Shown in pieces: positions 7,482 through 16,328 of a stretch of DNA of 64,000 nucleotides. The notes under the pieces are model-generated. The model was not told the origin of the DNA and made no database searches. It worked only from the letters and a program-made list of their open reading frames with translations. Position numbers and translations under genes: made by a program. The stretch comes from Parendozoicomonas haliclonae (GTDB lineage Bacteria > Pseudomonadota > Gammaproteobacteria > Pseudomonadales > Endozoicomonadaceae), in NCBI RefSeq assembly GCF_900174585.1, contig NZ_FWPT01000011.1:124001-188000 (forward strand), written 5' to 3'. Positions within the stretch are counted from its first letter, which is position 1; every line of letters begins with the position of its first letter.

Positions 7482-9203
7482 TTACTTCACTTCATAGATG
7501 GTTGTTGTGCCAGATACTTCATGACCGACGATCAATAAGGCGTTACCCGTGGGGCTTTCTTCTGCTTTCACAAAAGCCATACCTTCTGGCGAAAGATCGC
7601 CTGCATTAGCGGTATCTTTTTTAGCATCAACGCTAAAGTCCCGGTTATGTACATAACGGATATATTCCGGCTGCAGCGGATTACTCACATCGTACATAAA
7701 GATTCCGCCAGTACGCTCAAGCCCGATAAAGGCATAGGTGCGGCCATCAACCTCACCAACCGCTACAGCTTCCGGCTCAGGGCCTTTGTCATCGCTGCGA
7801 CTGTCACCTTTGGTTTTATCATCATTGTTGTTGAAGTCCTTCCCCAGAACCTCTGCGGTAATACGTTCAAAATCGGAGCCGGAATCGAATACCAGACCAC
7901 CGTCTTCATCCCAAATTGAGAAAGAACGCGCACCGTAGGAGTAGAGTTTTTCATACTCACCGTCGTTATTGCTGTCACCCAGAGTTGTGGTGACTTTCAG
8001 ACGACCCAGCTTGGCTTTATCTGCGACATCCGCAGCATGGGGATGCACAGCACTCACCTTGAGCTTGCCGGCACGTTTCTCTTCACTGAACCCCAGGCAG
8101 CCATCTTCATCATCAAACTTCAAACCGCCAGTGGCCAGACAGGTGCTCTTGTCTGCTGCTGAATACCAGTAATCTCGGGCATCGCCTTCATTAGCGGAAA
8201 CGATAAAGGTTTTCCCGTTACTGGAAAAAGAGGTAATGGTATCTGGCTGATACATGCCATAAACACCCGACCATGGCTGGATATTGACAGCCTTGTCTTT
8301 ATTACTGGCATCAATAGGGTTGCGCCCGTAATCCTTGAAACCAAGCGCGGCAATCTTCTCTATTTCAGCGTTTATTATATCAACAATGGCAAAGGCATTG
8401 TTTTCCTGAAGGGAAACCCAGGCTTTGGATGAATCCGCAGAGACAGTGATATATTCCGGTTCCAGATCCTGCGCGACTGAGGCATTACGCCCAAAGATTC
8501 GCACATCCTGAGGTAGTTCACTCGCACGGCTTGCACCTTTATTAAAGGCTTTAAAATCCGCTGTACGTACAGTCTTTTTGGCAACATCAATGATGCTGAT
8601 CGAACCTTCCGGATCATTCTTGTAATCCTTGGAAGGCTCGCCTTCATTGGCACTCAGTACATAACGACCATCTGGGGTGAATGTCACCATATCCGGTAAA
8701 GCGCCAACAGTGACGTAACCATCAAATGTTGGAGTACCAGACTTATCAAGCTGATAGAACGCAACAATACCGGCAGCTTGTTTATCTTTATTTTGTAACG
8801 CAACAACCATGCGCTTACCCTGAACAGAAACACTATTGGCATCACCCAACGCCAATTCAGGAATATCCTTCTGCACCTTTAACGAACTTTTCAGTGGGAT
8901 ATTGGAAGCTAACAGTTGACTGGATAAAGCTTCGCCATTGAGGCGGGACACATCTAACTGATCAACGGTTCCCGATGCGGCATTCACCACAAAAACCGAC
9001 TGACTTGCACCATGCCAGGCAACAATTTCAGCTGCCCCTTCATGGTATTGACCTGAAGCATAACGGCCAACAATCGTCATATCTGCCGGAGCAGAAACGG
9101 TAGAAGCTTGATTATCAGTAGATAAGCCAAGCTGAGCACATCCGGAAAGAATGGAGGCTGAAGTAATGGCCACAGCCAGTGTTAATTTTGTAGGGGTTTT
9201 CAT
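7482..9203 (-). CDS. Choice-of-anchor I family beta-propeller lipoprotein
   Basis: A 573-residue protein with a lipoprotein signal (lipobox LSGC, Cys22). The body contains propeller-like units such as FTPDGRYVLSANEGEP, TVSADSSKAWVSLQENNA and SNGKTFIVSANEGDARDYW, and an acidic segment DSNNDGEYEKLYSYGARSFS. These are hallmarks of the choice-of-anchor I family, which is often annotated as alkaline-phosphatase-like. It is probably an extracytoplasmic, perhaps calcium-binding, scaffold or esterase-like protein; no catalytic residues can be assigned. It ends at its own terminator, directly upstream of the Fur promoter, and I see no convincing Fur or PHO box in its own 5' region. Confidence 0.78.
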   Translation of the reverse strand: MKTPTKLTLAVAITSASILSGCAQLGLSTDNQASTVSAPADMTIVGRYASGQYHEGAAEIVAWHGASQSVFVVNAASGTVDQLDVSRLNGEALSSQLLASNIPLKSSLKVQKDIPELALGDANSVSVQGKRMVVALQNKDKQAAGIVAFYQLDKSGTPTFDGYVTVGALPDMVTFTPDGRYVLSANEGEPSKDYKNDPEGSISIIDVAKKTVRTADFKAFNKGASRASELPQDVRIFGRNASVAQDLEPEYITVSADSSKAWVSLQENNAFAIVDIINAEIEKIAALGFKDYGRNPIDASNKDKAVNIQPWSGVYGMYQPDTITSFSSNGKTFIVSANEGDARDYWYSAADKSTCLATGGLKFDDEDGCLGFSEEKRAGKLKVSAVHPHAADVADKAKLGRLKVTTTLGDSNNDGEYEKLYSYGARSFSIWDEDGGLVFDSGSDFERITAEVLGKDFNNNDDKTKGDSRSDDKGPEPEAVAVGEVDGRTYAFIGLERTGGIFMYDVSNPLQPEYIRYVHNRDFSVDAKKDTANAGDLSPEGMAFVKAEESPTGNALLIVGHEVSGTTTIYEVK

Positions 9204-9395
9204 AGCAGACTGTTCTTATCTTTGTTGAATACCTCTGCATTTTTATAAATTTTTTATGACTCTTTTATTACGGGTCAGTAATTCACCCTGAAAGCCACCT
9301 TGTTATTTGGAGACAAATCATTCATCGTCTGCCACCCGATCATGGTTATTCTGCATATAATAAGCAGCAACATTGACAAGGAAGCGACACAGCTC

Positions 9396-10223
9396 ATGCT
9401 CAAAAAATGTCTTTTCCCGGTAGCCGGCTACGGTACCCGTTTTCTACCAGCAACCAAATCCATGCCCAAGGAGATGATGCCGGTTGTGGATAAGCCGCTC
9501 ATTCAGTATGCCGTGGAAGAGGCAATGAATGCCGGTGTTGCGGATATGGGCTTTGTCACAGGGCGAACCAAAAGAGCTATCGAAGACCACTTTGACATCA
9601 ACTATGAGCTGGAAAAAGAAATTGCCGGAAGTGGTAAAGAACAGCGTCTTTCCAGCATTCGTGAGCTGATGTCTGCCTGTACCTTCAACTACACACGACA
9701 GCACGAAATGAAGGGGTTGGGCCATGCCATCCTGACCGGCCGTTCCCTGGTTGGTGATAACCCCTTTGGTGTCGTACTGGCGGATGACCTGTGTATTAAC
9801 CCGGAAGGTCCAGGCGTACTCGCCCAGATGGCAGCACTGTTCAATCAATTCCGTTGCACGATAGTTGCGGTTGAAGAAGTGCCTGAAGATGAGATTCATA
9901 AATACGGTGTTATTGCTGGTGAAGCCATCAGCGATAATATTATTCGCGTCACCGATATGGTGGAGAAACCGGCCAAAGAAGATGCACCAAGCAACCTTGC
10001 GGTTATTGGGCGTTACATCCTGACGCCTGATATTTTTGATATTCTTGAGCAGACTCCTCCTGGCAAGAATGGTGAAGTACAGATCACCGATGCTATTCTG
10101 ACTCAGGCTCAACAGGGTTGTGTGCTGGCTTACCGCTTCAAGGGCAACCGCTTTGACTGTGGCAGCGTTCCCGGCTTTATTGATGCGACTAACTACGTCT
10201 ATCAAAATCTCTTTAAAGGCTAA
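9396..10223 (+). CDS. galU: UTP--glucose-1-phosphate uridylyltransferase GalU
   Basis: Makes UDP-glucose from UTP and glucose 1-phosphate in the cytoplasm, for lipopolysaccharide and other glycans. The nucleotidyltransferase signature GYGTRFLPATKSMPKEM starts at residue 11, and the conserved NGEVQITDAI and KGNRFDCGS segments are present. The ATG at 9396 (275 residues, family-typical length) is preferred over upstream in-frame codons from 9300 because the family homology begins exactly there, and AAGGAAG at 9378-9384 serves as ribosome binding site. It is monocistronic between divergent and convergent neighbours and ends in the hairpin at 10241-10270. Confidence 0.95.
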   Translation: MLKKCLFPVAGYGTRFLPATKSMPKEMMPVVDKPLIQYAVEEAMNAGVADMGFVTGRTKRAIEDHFDINYELEKEIAGSGKEQRLSSIRELMSACTFNYTRQHEMKGLGHAILTGRSLVGDNPFGVVLADDLCINPEGPGVLAQMAALFNQFRCTIVAVEEVPEDEIHKYGVIAGEAISDNIIRVTDMVEKPAKEDAPSNLAVIGRYILTPDIFDILEQTPPGKNGEVQITDAILTQAQQGCVLAYRFKGNRFDCGSVPGFIDATNYVYQNLFKG

Positions 10224-10240
10224 TTTTATCTCTTAGCCAG

Positions 10241-10270
10241 ATCTTGCTCTTCCAGCAGGAAGAGCAAGAT
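10241..10270. terminator. Hairpin between galU and the convergent HdeA-like gene
   Basis: Perfect 13-bp inverted repeat (arms 10241-10253 and 10258-10270) with a 4-nt loop, 17 bp past the galU stop and 16 bp past the stop of the convergent gene. U-runs on both sides are weak. A shared bidirectional terminator is the likely role. Confidence 0.65.
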
Positions 10271-10286
10271 GTCTTACCTTCTCATC

Positions 10287-10646
10287 TCACATTGCCTTTT
10301 TCACATCAGTCCCGAGCTGATCGGCCTTTTCTTTTACCTTACTCCAGAACGATGCCTTTTTGTCCTGCTCACATACTGTGATGACATAAGGCGTAATGGT
10401 ATCCACGCCATCCACATCAAAGTCCTGATCCTCAAGTTTCCCAGACTGGCTATAGGCAGCAGCATAACCAACAGCATAAGGTTTGAAGTTATTTTGAAGG
10501 GCCAGAAAATCCGCACAGGTCCAGTCTGCTATTGGTTTTTTGGGTGCCGGAGAATTAGAACTGTCTGCAGCATTACAGATCACAGGGATCGCAGCAAAGC
10601 TGCAGATGAGGAACAACGATTTAACCTTGATATTTGGCGTGCTCAT
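10287..10646 (-). CDS. HdeA/HdeB-like periplasmic protein
   Basis: A 119-residue exported protein with a signal peptide ending near residue 26 (PVICNAA). The mature part has the HdeA pattern: WTCADFLAL, a central segment VGYAAAY, and ITVCEQD. The two mature cysteines, Cys44 and Cys92, are spaced as for the single disulfide of HdeA-type acid chaperones. The start at 10646 is chosen over an in-frame ATG at 10670 because AGGAG lies 6 nt before it. HdeA proteins protect periplasmic proteins at low pH. Whether this one does is inference, and it is solitary here. Confidence 0.68.
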   Translation of the reverse strand: MSTPNIKVKSLFLICSFAAIPVICNAADSSNSPAPKKPIADWTCADFLALQNNFKPYAVGYAAAYSQSGKLEDQDFDVDGVDTITPYVITVCEQDKKASFWSKVKEKADQLGTDVKKAM

Positions 10647-10782
10647 GGAAATCTCCTCGCTCAAAGCCAAACCCAGATTAGTTCATGCCACTATTTCTGC
10701 ACGCAGATAGATTTATGGAACAAGGGTGACTATTTAAAGGCTTCACACTAGTCTGTGATAGAAACAATCAATAAAGATATTT

Positions 10783-11340
10783 ATGTCGATAACAATGGCG
10801 GTTCAAGGCAACAAGACAACACTGTCTGACTTGGAGAGCTTTCTAAGCGAATTAACAGAGCCTCTGTTTTTATTGATTCACCCACAAACTCGCTACTCGG
10901 CTGGAGAGCAGGTTCGCCATATCCTTGAACACTATCAGATGCTATTCGGTAGCCTTACGACAGGTGTTCTCTGTTACGACCAGCGCCCACGAAATAAAAG
11001 ATTGGAGAGTTCGCTTGGGGAAGCACTCTCGACTCTGCACGATATCACTCTACAACTTGATACGCTTTGCTCAGAGGGCGACAAGGCACTCTCTCTAACA
11101 TGTGCCGTTGATGGCTGCCAACAACGCAATGCCACAATAGAGACAACTCTAATCAGGGAACTCCTATTCCTTCAGAATCATACTATTCACCATATGGCGA
11201 TTCTGAAAATACTTTTCCAGGAGCATGATAAAACCCTGCCAGACCGTTTTGGCGTAGCCCCGGCAACCCTGCAATATCAATCTACGTGCGAGGCTACATC
11301 AACACTACGCGACGAAGCATCAGCATCCAAAATCCGCTGA
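10783..11340 (+). CDS. DinB-like four-helix protein
   Basis: A 185-residue cytoplasmic protein. A histidine in QVRHILEHYQML (His46/His50) and the later cluster NHTIHHMAIL are spaced as the metal-binding histidines of the DinB/YfiT four-helix bundle. Members include thiol-dependent transferases and proteins of unknown role; no specific substrate is indicated. The last 64 bp overlap the 3' end of the convergent acyltransferase gene, so the two transcripts are antisense at their ends. Confidence 0.6.
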   Translation: MSITMAVQGNKTTLSDLESFLSELTEPLFLLIHPQTRYSAGEQVRHILEHYQMLFGSLTTGVLCYDQRPRNKRLESSLGEALSTLHDITLQLDTLCSEGDKALSLTCAVDGCQQRNATIETTLIRELLFLQNHTIHHMAILKILFQEHDKTLPDRFGVAPATLQYQSTCEATSTLRDEASASKIR

Positions 11341-13091
11341 TATCCCTCTTCGCCTAAATACCGGACAACACTCTTGCGATCGCTTTTCAACAGATCAACA
11401 ACGATAAGCCCATCCAGTGCATCCGAGAACTGCGCATCCAGATTAAAGCCAACAAATAATCCGTTAAGCTTTAGATACTGCTTCAAAAGCACCGGAATAT
11501 CATTGCCCTGCTCCAGCGCTCGTACCTGTCCCGATAACTCCTGCATATCGGTTATACCGGCAAGCATCTCCCGGCATAGTGCGCTTTCCTGATGAACAGT
11601 GAAAGGAGTTAGCGGCTTTACCAAAGCAGCCAGTTCGCTATCCGTTTTATTGCTCTCAAAAGCCATCACCATAAGACGGCGTGAAAGCTCCTGATAATCG
11701 CTACTGATACTGACTGGACCAAATAACGTTGAATACTGAGGGTTCCGACTAATCCACTGCCCAATCCCTTTCCATAATAATTGCAAAGCCATCAGGCTTT
11801 TCTGGTATTCCGGCCGCACAAAGGAGCGTCCCATTTCCACGGCGGGTCCCAGCTTTTCAAGGAAACATTCATCAAACTGGAACAGACTGCGGGAGTACAA
11901 TCCTTGAACACCTATGTCACGGAGGATGCAATCCACCTGCCCCAAACGGTATGCACCAACAACGCCCTGTTCTTTGCGATTCCAGACAAATATATGAAGG
12001 TAATAGCTATCAAATTCATCCAGATCGGAGCTTCTGCCGGTGCCTTCACCGACTTGCCTGAAGGTCACCTCTCGCAACCGACCAATCTCTTGAAGCACGT
12101 AAGGAATCTCGTCTGACTTACAGCACCAGACCTCATAATCACTTTTACTTAACAACAAGGATGAAAGTGGCAGACTATCGATATCCTGCTGCAGGAGTCT
12201 GGTGTTAAGTGGGGCTGTAATGCTTTCTTGCTCTTCCGAAGGGAAAGACTCAGAGCTGTCAGAATCTGCGACTAAACCTTCTTTCAATAGAAAGGTTTTT
12301 GTCCGCAGAGTCTTGGTCAGCATCACTTCAGAGTCCAAGCTCTTGAAATAATGGTATGGCTCAATAGCACCTGCACGCCAAGAGATCGGTTTACTCTTCT
12401 TATTAGTCAGCTCTCGAACCAGCCACAGCGTTCGCAATACAGGGTGAACAGTTCCAAGGCCATGAAAGAACCAGCTATTACGCCCTTCAAAGTAAATCGG
12501 TAAGACCGCAGCTTTCGACGTTTGAATAATTCGACTGGCCGCATGCCGCCATGGTGCCTCCTCTATTGTTTTGCTTTGCCAATTCCAGGCAGCGACCTGT
12601 CCGGCAGGAAAAATAATCAGGGCTCCACCTGCTTGAACCCAGCTGGCCGCCTCCTCAACGGAGCGCTGGTTTGCGGCTATTCTCTGCTCTCGGGTTACCG
12701 AATACGAGGAATCACTAAAGATATCCACACCAATAAACAGATCTTTCAGCTCGGGCAGTCGATTTAAAAATTCATTGGATAAGACTTTCACATCCGGTCT
12801 GCATTGCAAAAGGGCATCCATAAGAATCAGCCCTTCGGCGCCACCAAAAGGATGGTTAGCAACGACAACCAAAGGCTCTCCTTTACGGGTAGAGATAGAT
12901 TCACCAGCCTGCCGGCTATGAATACCCAGAACCTCCAAAGCCTTAACCACAAAGCGTCCATTTTTCTCATTATGGATATGCTTTCTATACAGCTTATCGA
13001 GATGACTTAAGCCAGTGATGTGCTCAAGAATTTTGATGATCCAGCTACGGCGACCTTGATAGGTCAGCTGGAAAGGGGATGTGCCGGACAT
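11277..13091 (-). CDS. Two-domain acyltransferase resembling ornithine lipid synthase OlsF
   Basis: A 604-residue protein with two domains. Residues ~1-270 are PlsC-like: the acyltransferase block I appears as ANHPFGGAEG (His80, Glu86), followed by LIIFPAGQVA and PIYFEGRNSWFF. From ~310 there is a GNAT/OlsB-like domain with LREVTFRQVGEG, a DxxFDxYYLHIFVW-type segment, VVGAYRLG, and MGRSFVRPEYQ. This order, O-acyltransferase then N-acyltransferase, is that of OlsF, which makes ornithine lipids in one protein. A glycine or other amino-acid lipid is an alternative product. It is the last gene of the dedA, ATP-grasp, doxX, acyltransferase run, 45 bp after doxX. Confidence 0.75.
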   Translation of the reverse strand: MSGTSPFQLTYQGRRSWIIKILEHITGLSHLDKLYRKHIHNEKNGRFVVKALEVLGIHSRQAGESISTRKGEPLVVVANHPFGGAEGLILMDALLQCRPDVKVLSNEFLNRLPELKDLFIGVDIFSDSSYSVTREQRIAANQRSVEEAASWVQAGGALIIFPAGQVAAWNWQSKTIEEAPWRHAASRIIQTSKAAVLPIYFEGRNSWFFHGLGTVHPVLRTLWLVRELTNKKSKPISWRAGAIEPYHYFKSLDSEVMLTKTLRTKTFLLKEGLVADSDSSESFPSEEQESITAPLNTRLLQQDIDSLPLSSLLLSKSDYEVWCCKSDEIPYVLQEIGRLREVTFRQVGEGTGRSSDLDEFDSYYLHIFVWNRKEQGVVGAYRLGQVDCILRDIGVQGLYSRSLFQFDECFLEKLGPAVEMGRSFVRPEYQKSLMALQLLWKGIGQWISRNPQYSTLFGPVSISSDYQELSRRLMVMAFESNKTDSELAALVKPLTPFTVHQESALCREMLAGITDMQELSGQVRALEQGNDIPVLLKQYLKLNGLFVGFNLDAQFSDALDGLIVVDLLKSDRKSVVRYLGEEGYQRILDADASSRSVDVASHVD

Positions 13092-13136
13092 ATGCAGCCT
13101 TATTATTATTTTTATTAGCTAAAGCATGGAAGCTGC

Positions 13137-13562
13137 TTAGACTTCCTGATCCTGGTCGTGAAGCTCCATAACGATAACGATAAGTGAGGCCAGCAATACG
13201 GCACAGGCATTCACAAACAGCAAACCGCCATCATCGCCAACGATATTTCCACGCTCATCAAATACCGGCATATTTATGCCCAGAGGTGTAAACAAATGGA
13301 AAAAGACGGCTCCCGCCATGGTACCGGCAGCCATCAGTGCGCCGACTAAGCGAAAGCCAAATAACAGAAACACCGCCGCGACCAATTCAAAAATTCCAAC
13401 GCCCCAGGCCCCATATTCTCCAAACCAGTCAAAGCCGGACCAGGCTCCGAGAGTACCGAAAATATGAACCGTCTCCGGTGCACCGGTAAACTTGAAAAAT
13501 AGCGACTGTATAAACACAAACGCGATATACAGACAGAGAATGACTCGAACTATGGATTTCAT
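13137..13562 (-). CDS. DoxX-family membrane protein
   Basis: A 141-residue protein with four predicted membrane helices (residues ~4-22, 45-70, 75-95, 115-135). The DoxX signatures are visible: an early FIQSLFFKFTGAPE segment, then GVGIFELVAAVFLLFG, and a third helix with MAAGTMAGAVFFHLFTPLG. DoxX proteins are small inner-membrane proteins linked to redox stress and sulfur metabolism. The start at 13562 is preferred over an in-frame upstream codon because GGGAGG lies 6 nt before it. It sits inside the lipid-type operon between the ATP-grasp and OlsF-like genes. Confidence 0.75.
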   Translation of the reverse strand: MKSIVRVILCLYIAFVFIQSLFFKFTGAPETVHIFGTLGAWSGFDWFGEYGAWGVGIFELVAAVFLLFGFRLVGALMAAGTMAGAVFFHLFTPLGINMPVFDERGNIVGDDGGLLFVNACAVLLASLIVIVMELHDQDQEV

Positions 13563-13650
13563 GTTTGCCTCCCTGGCGCACACTTCCTGTTTTTTACATC
13601 TACCCATAAAGATATAGCTTAGGATTCAGTACGGAATTTAACAGCGCCGC

Positions 13651-14808
13651 TTATTCTGTATCCGGATACTGCCTGCCTACCCAAAGCTCACGGACCAGAC
13701 CTTTTATAATCTGCGCAACCGATCCAGCCTTATGGCCTTTGCTCCGATTCACCGCACCGATCTCAAACAAGGTGTTGTATTGTGAGAACAGTGTTCTATA
13801 CACCTCAGTGAGTGATGAGTCCGCATCCCAGATATGGGCCGCCTCACTACTGATCCCATTAATCTCAACAATACGCAGCTCTTTGCCTTCTTTTAAGCTG
13901 TGCTCATTGGCAAAGCGCACATCGAACCGGCCAAAGTAAAAGCCATCAATATCCTTACAGATCTGGTCAAACGCTGTGGTCAACTCTTCTGTAATCAGGC
14001 GGCGACCATCCTTGAAAATCGCCCCACGGCTATGACTTCCGGCAAAAGCCAGCCGAAATGGCTGCCCTTGCTCCAAAACATCATCGAGATAATTTTTATG
14101 CCGTTTCAGATACAGGTGCGTGAGCTTTCCCGCTCGTGGGTCAGCCTCGATAAGTGTTCTTAATGTATCTACTCCATTGCCATAAACATAAGGCTGGTAC
14201 TTTAAGGTTAAGGAAAAGATCTGCCCTCGAGACTCACCAGGATGACGAATATAAAAAATGCCGGCTTCAGGCTCCCAGGGGATGAGTTCCTGCAGAATAA
14301 CCGTTTCCCTATTTGGAAAATCCTGAAAGTACTCTTCAAGCTGAGCAGAAGCTCTGATAATCCTGACGCCTTCGCCACGGCATCCCATATCCGGCTTGGC
14401 AATAATGGGATAAGACAACCCGGCTTCCTTCATTTCCTTTGCGGCCAGCTTTGTGGTGGCCTGAATATCGGATCTGTTATTAATAATCCGACACCATGGC
14501 GCAATAAACTGGCTCGCATACAAGCCGGCTTGCAGAAAATTTTCAGCCTTGGATTCACCAACCAGCCCACCAAGATGAAATCCGGGATTAGCAGAAAGAG
14601 GAACCGTTAAACCACGGAAGCGTAAGGCTTTATAAAGCCACAAAAAGAATATGGGTAAATAGACAATAAAGGTTGGCCAGAATTCAAAATACGCAATGGA
14701 TCGAGAGCTCTTTTTTACCAGCGGCGGCATTCCCACATGGGAGCGTTTAGCCGCAAAAGTTGGTTTTATTGCCTGCTCAATCAGTTGATCATCCCTGCTT
14801 CCCTGCAT
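13651..14808 (-). CDS. ATP-grasp ligase with membrane-associated N-terminus
   Basis: A 385-residue protein. Residues ~40-63 form a hydrophobic segment (WPTFIVYLPIFFLWLYKAL), followed by a conserved-looking NPGFHLGGLVGESK. An ATP-grasp fold follows: IIAKPDMGCRGEGVRII (nucleotide loop), VILQELI, FGRFDVRF and IVEINGISSEA (metal-binding Asp, Glu and Asn). ATP-grasp enzymes join a carboxylate to an amine via an acyl phosphate. The partner substrates are unknown; membrane association and operon partners suggest an amino-acid or peptide addition to a lipid or envelope glycan. The start overlaps the dedA 3' end by 20 bp, with GGAG 7 nt upstream of ATG, implying translational coupling. Confidence 0.72.
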   Translation of the reverse strand: MQGSRDDQLIEQAIKPTFAAKRSHVGMPPLVKKSSRSIAYFEFWPTFIVYLPIFFLWLYKALRFRGLTVPLSANPGFHLGGLVGESKAENFLQAGLYASQFIAPWCRIINNRSDIQATTKLAAKEMKEAGLSYPIIAKPDMGCRGEGVRIIRASAQLEEYFQDFPNRETVILQELIPWEPEAGIFYIRHPGESRGQIFSLTLKYQPYVYGNGVDTLRTLIEADPRAGKLTHLYLKRHKNYLDDVLEQGQPFRLAFAGSHSRGAIFKDGRRLITEELTTAFDQICKDIDGFYFGRFDVRFANEHSLKEGKELRIVEINGISSEAAHIWDADSSLTEVYRTLFSQYNTLFEIGAVNRSKGHKAGSVAQIIKGLVRELWVGRQYPDTE

Positions 14809-15427
14809 TCCTTCGCTCCAGATAAGCCCTGATCGCGAATTTCATACACCATTGCATCATGTACAAAACAGCCGCCACCAGTGGCAGTAGAACCCACTTC
14901 CCGATATCGGGATCAATGCCGAACTTATTCAACCAGAGCGCAGCTTGTGAAGAGTTCCAGAGATTCTTCCCTCCGTACAGCAGTCCCCCATAAACCAGCA
15001 GCATCCACAAACAACCGGCAACACTTACCCCCAAGATAAACACTTTTAAGGGAATCGAAAACCACCCACAGGATAAATAACAAGGTAAACGCAAACCGGG
15101 GGCAAAGCGCACCAAAAGAATCGTTAACAGTGCATTCTCTTTTAACCAGCCTCCGATTTTTTGTGATGCATGCTTTTGTTTCCAGTGCTGCAAAAGCTTT
15201 AAAGAAGATGACCATGCCCCCAGGGTATAAAGAAGGATATCGCCAACCACAATACCAAGAAGCAGAGCAGAAAACCCTCCAAACTCAGATATTCCCTCCT
15301 GCAGGACAAGCATCACACCAGCAACAATAGCGGCATCTTCAAGAACAAATGTCCCTAGAAACAAAGCCATCCAGAGTAAAACTGGCGAAGAAAAAAGATA
15401 CCCTTCAAAAAAGATCATTCCATCCAT
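14789..15427 (-). CDS. DedA/VTT-domain inner membrane protein
   Basis: A 212-residue polytopic protein with the DedA/SNARE-associated signature: an acidic residue in the first re-entrant segment (FVLEDAAIVAGVML), GDILLYTLG, and the Arg/Pro-rich RFAPGLRLPCYLSCG. DedA proteins act as lipid carriers (undecaprenyl phosphate or phospholipid translocases) at the inner membrane. It heads the envelope operon and overlaps the ATP-grasp gene by 20 bp. The upstream 400 bp contain no convincing gene, so the promoter probably lies there. Confidence 0.83.
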   Translation of the reverse strand: MDGMIFFEGYLFSSPVLLWMALFLGTFVLEDAAIVAGVMLVLQEGISEFGGFSALLLGIVVGDILLYTLGAWSSSLKLLQHWKQKHASQKIGGWLKENALLTILLVRFAPGLRLPCYLSCGWFSIPLKVFILGVSVAGCLWMLLVYGGLLYGGKNLWNSSQAALWLNKFGIDPDIGKWVLLPLVAAVLYMMQWCMKFAIRAYLERRNAGKQG

Positions 15428-15823
15428 GACATTTTATCCAGATTTTTAATTAATAGATGCCCTGTTCACGAGGTAACACATCACCAACAATACGTGACCG
15501 CTTGTAAAAGTAGCTCAACACTGATTGATACACTCCTAATACATTTTTCCAATAAGCGGTATAAACAAACATTATTAATAAAATTTTATGCTTTCCAACC
15601 AAAATCCAATCAATCAAGTTGACAATTAATGATTTTTTTAGGACTATCCAGCCGTATTGGGAACTTCCAGAAAAATTATTCGCCTTGACCAAGTATTGAA
15701 TTGAATACATAAATCAGATCAATTTATGAGCCACCATTAGCGGACAGGCTTCTGATTATTTGATTGCTGTCAGGACAGAATACCAATAACGCTCATTCAA
15801 GATTTTAATAAAGGTAATATATC
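15428..15823. other. AT-rich intergenic region between divergent dedA and the H-NS gene
   Basis: About 395 bp without a convincing gene. It is visibly AT-rich and should hold the promoters of both flanking genes. An 86-codon minus-strand frame (15450-15710) has no ribosome binding site and no recognisable family. It contains a hydrophobic stretch (KILLIMFVYTAYW), so a small membrane protein is possible but unsupported. AT-richness next to an H-NS gene could reflect autoregulation by H-NS binding. Confidence 0.4.
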
Positions 15824-16255
15824 ATGAATATGTTTGAAGAAATCATGCATCGTCTGTCCAGCAAAACTCGTATGCGTGGCCTGTTCAAAGATGTACACCT
15901 TGAAGACATGGAGCGCATTGTTGAACGCATGCAGGCTCTGATTGACGAGAAGCGTGCTGAGCAGCAAGCTGCGGAAGAAAAGAACAAGGAAAAAGCTGAA
16001 AGCATCGAGCAGATTCGCAAAATGCTGGAAGAGAAGGGCCTGTCCCTGTCCGACCTGGGCGGTTCCGAAGACGCTCTGCCAAAGAAGCGTCGTAACGTTA
16101 GCAAGCATAACTTTGAATACGTAACCAAAGCTGGCGACACTGTAACCTGGTACGGCTCTACTACCGGCCGTCTGCCTAAAGAATTCCAGCTGTACCTGGA
16201 AGAAACTGGCAAGAAGCGTCAGGACTGCATCGTAGGCGGCAGCGAAGAAGAGTAA
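15824..16255 (+). CDS. H-NS family nucleoid-associated protein
   Basis: A 143-residue protein. Residues ~25-70 are a charged coiled-coil oligomerisation region rich in Glu, Lys and Gln. After a basic linker (KKRR at 87-90) the DNA-binding domain ends in TWYGSTTGRLPKEF (108-121), the H-NS-type motif around the AT-hook-like GR-P loop. H-NS proteins bind AT-rich DNA and silence acquired genes. A candidate target is the AT-rich pilin glycosylation gene at 40952-42712. The gene is monocistronic with a strong terminator. Confidence 0.85.
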   Translation: MNMFEEIMHRLSSKTRMRGLFKDVHLEDMERIVERMQALIDEKRAEQQAAEEKNKEKAESIEQIRKMLEEKGLSLSDLGGSEDALPKKRRNVSKHNFEYVTKAGDTVTWYGSTTGRLPKEFQLYLEETGKKRQDCIVGGSEEE

Positions 16256-16266
16256 TCTTTGCCCGC

Positions 16267-16301
16267 AATAAAAAAGGAGGCTTGAAGCCTCCTTTTTTAT
16301 T
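16267..16301 (+). terminator. Strong intrinsic terminator of the H-NS gene (bidirectional)
   Basis: A 17-bp perfect inverted repeat around position 16284 with core GGAGGCTT/AAGCCTCC, flanked by A6 on the left and T6 on the right. It works in both directions, so it can also serve the convergent trhP gene ending at 16329. Confidence 0.9.
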
Positions 16302-16328
16302 GCCACAAATAAATTCAATAACGATTTA

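Noticed and set aside
9204-9395. Fur or PHO box before the choice-of-anchor I gene
   Set aside because: A single TCATAAA-like stretch is present but no second half-site; not supported.
9444-10205. Long minus-strand frame opposite galU
   Set aside because: galU is unambiguous and covers the same DNA; the antisense frame has no protein-like features.
15450-15710. 86-codon minus-strand frame before dedA
   Set aside because: No ribosome binding site, no recognisable family and AT-rich composition; described only as part of the intergenic region.
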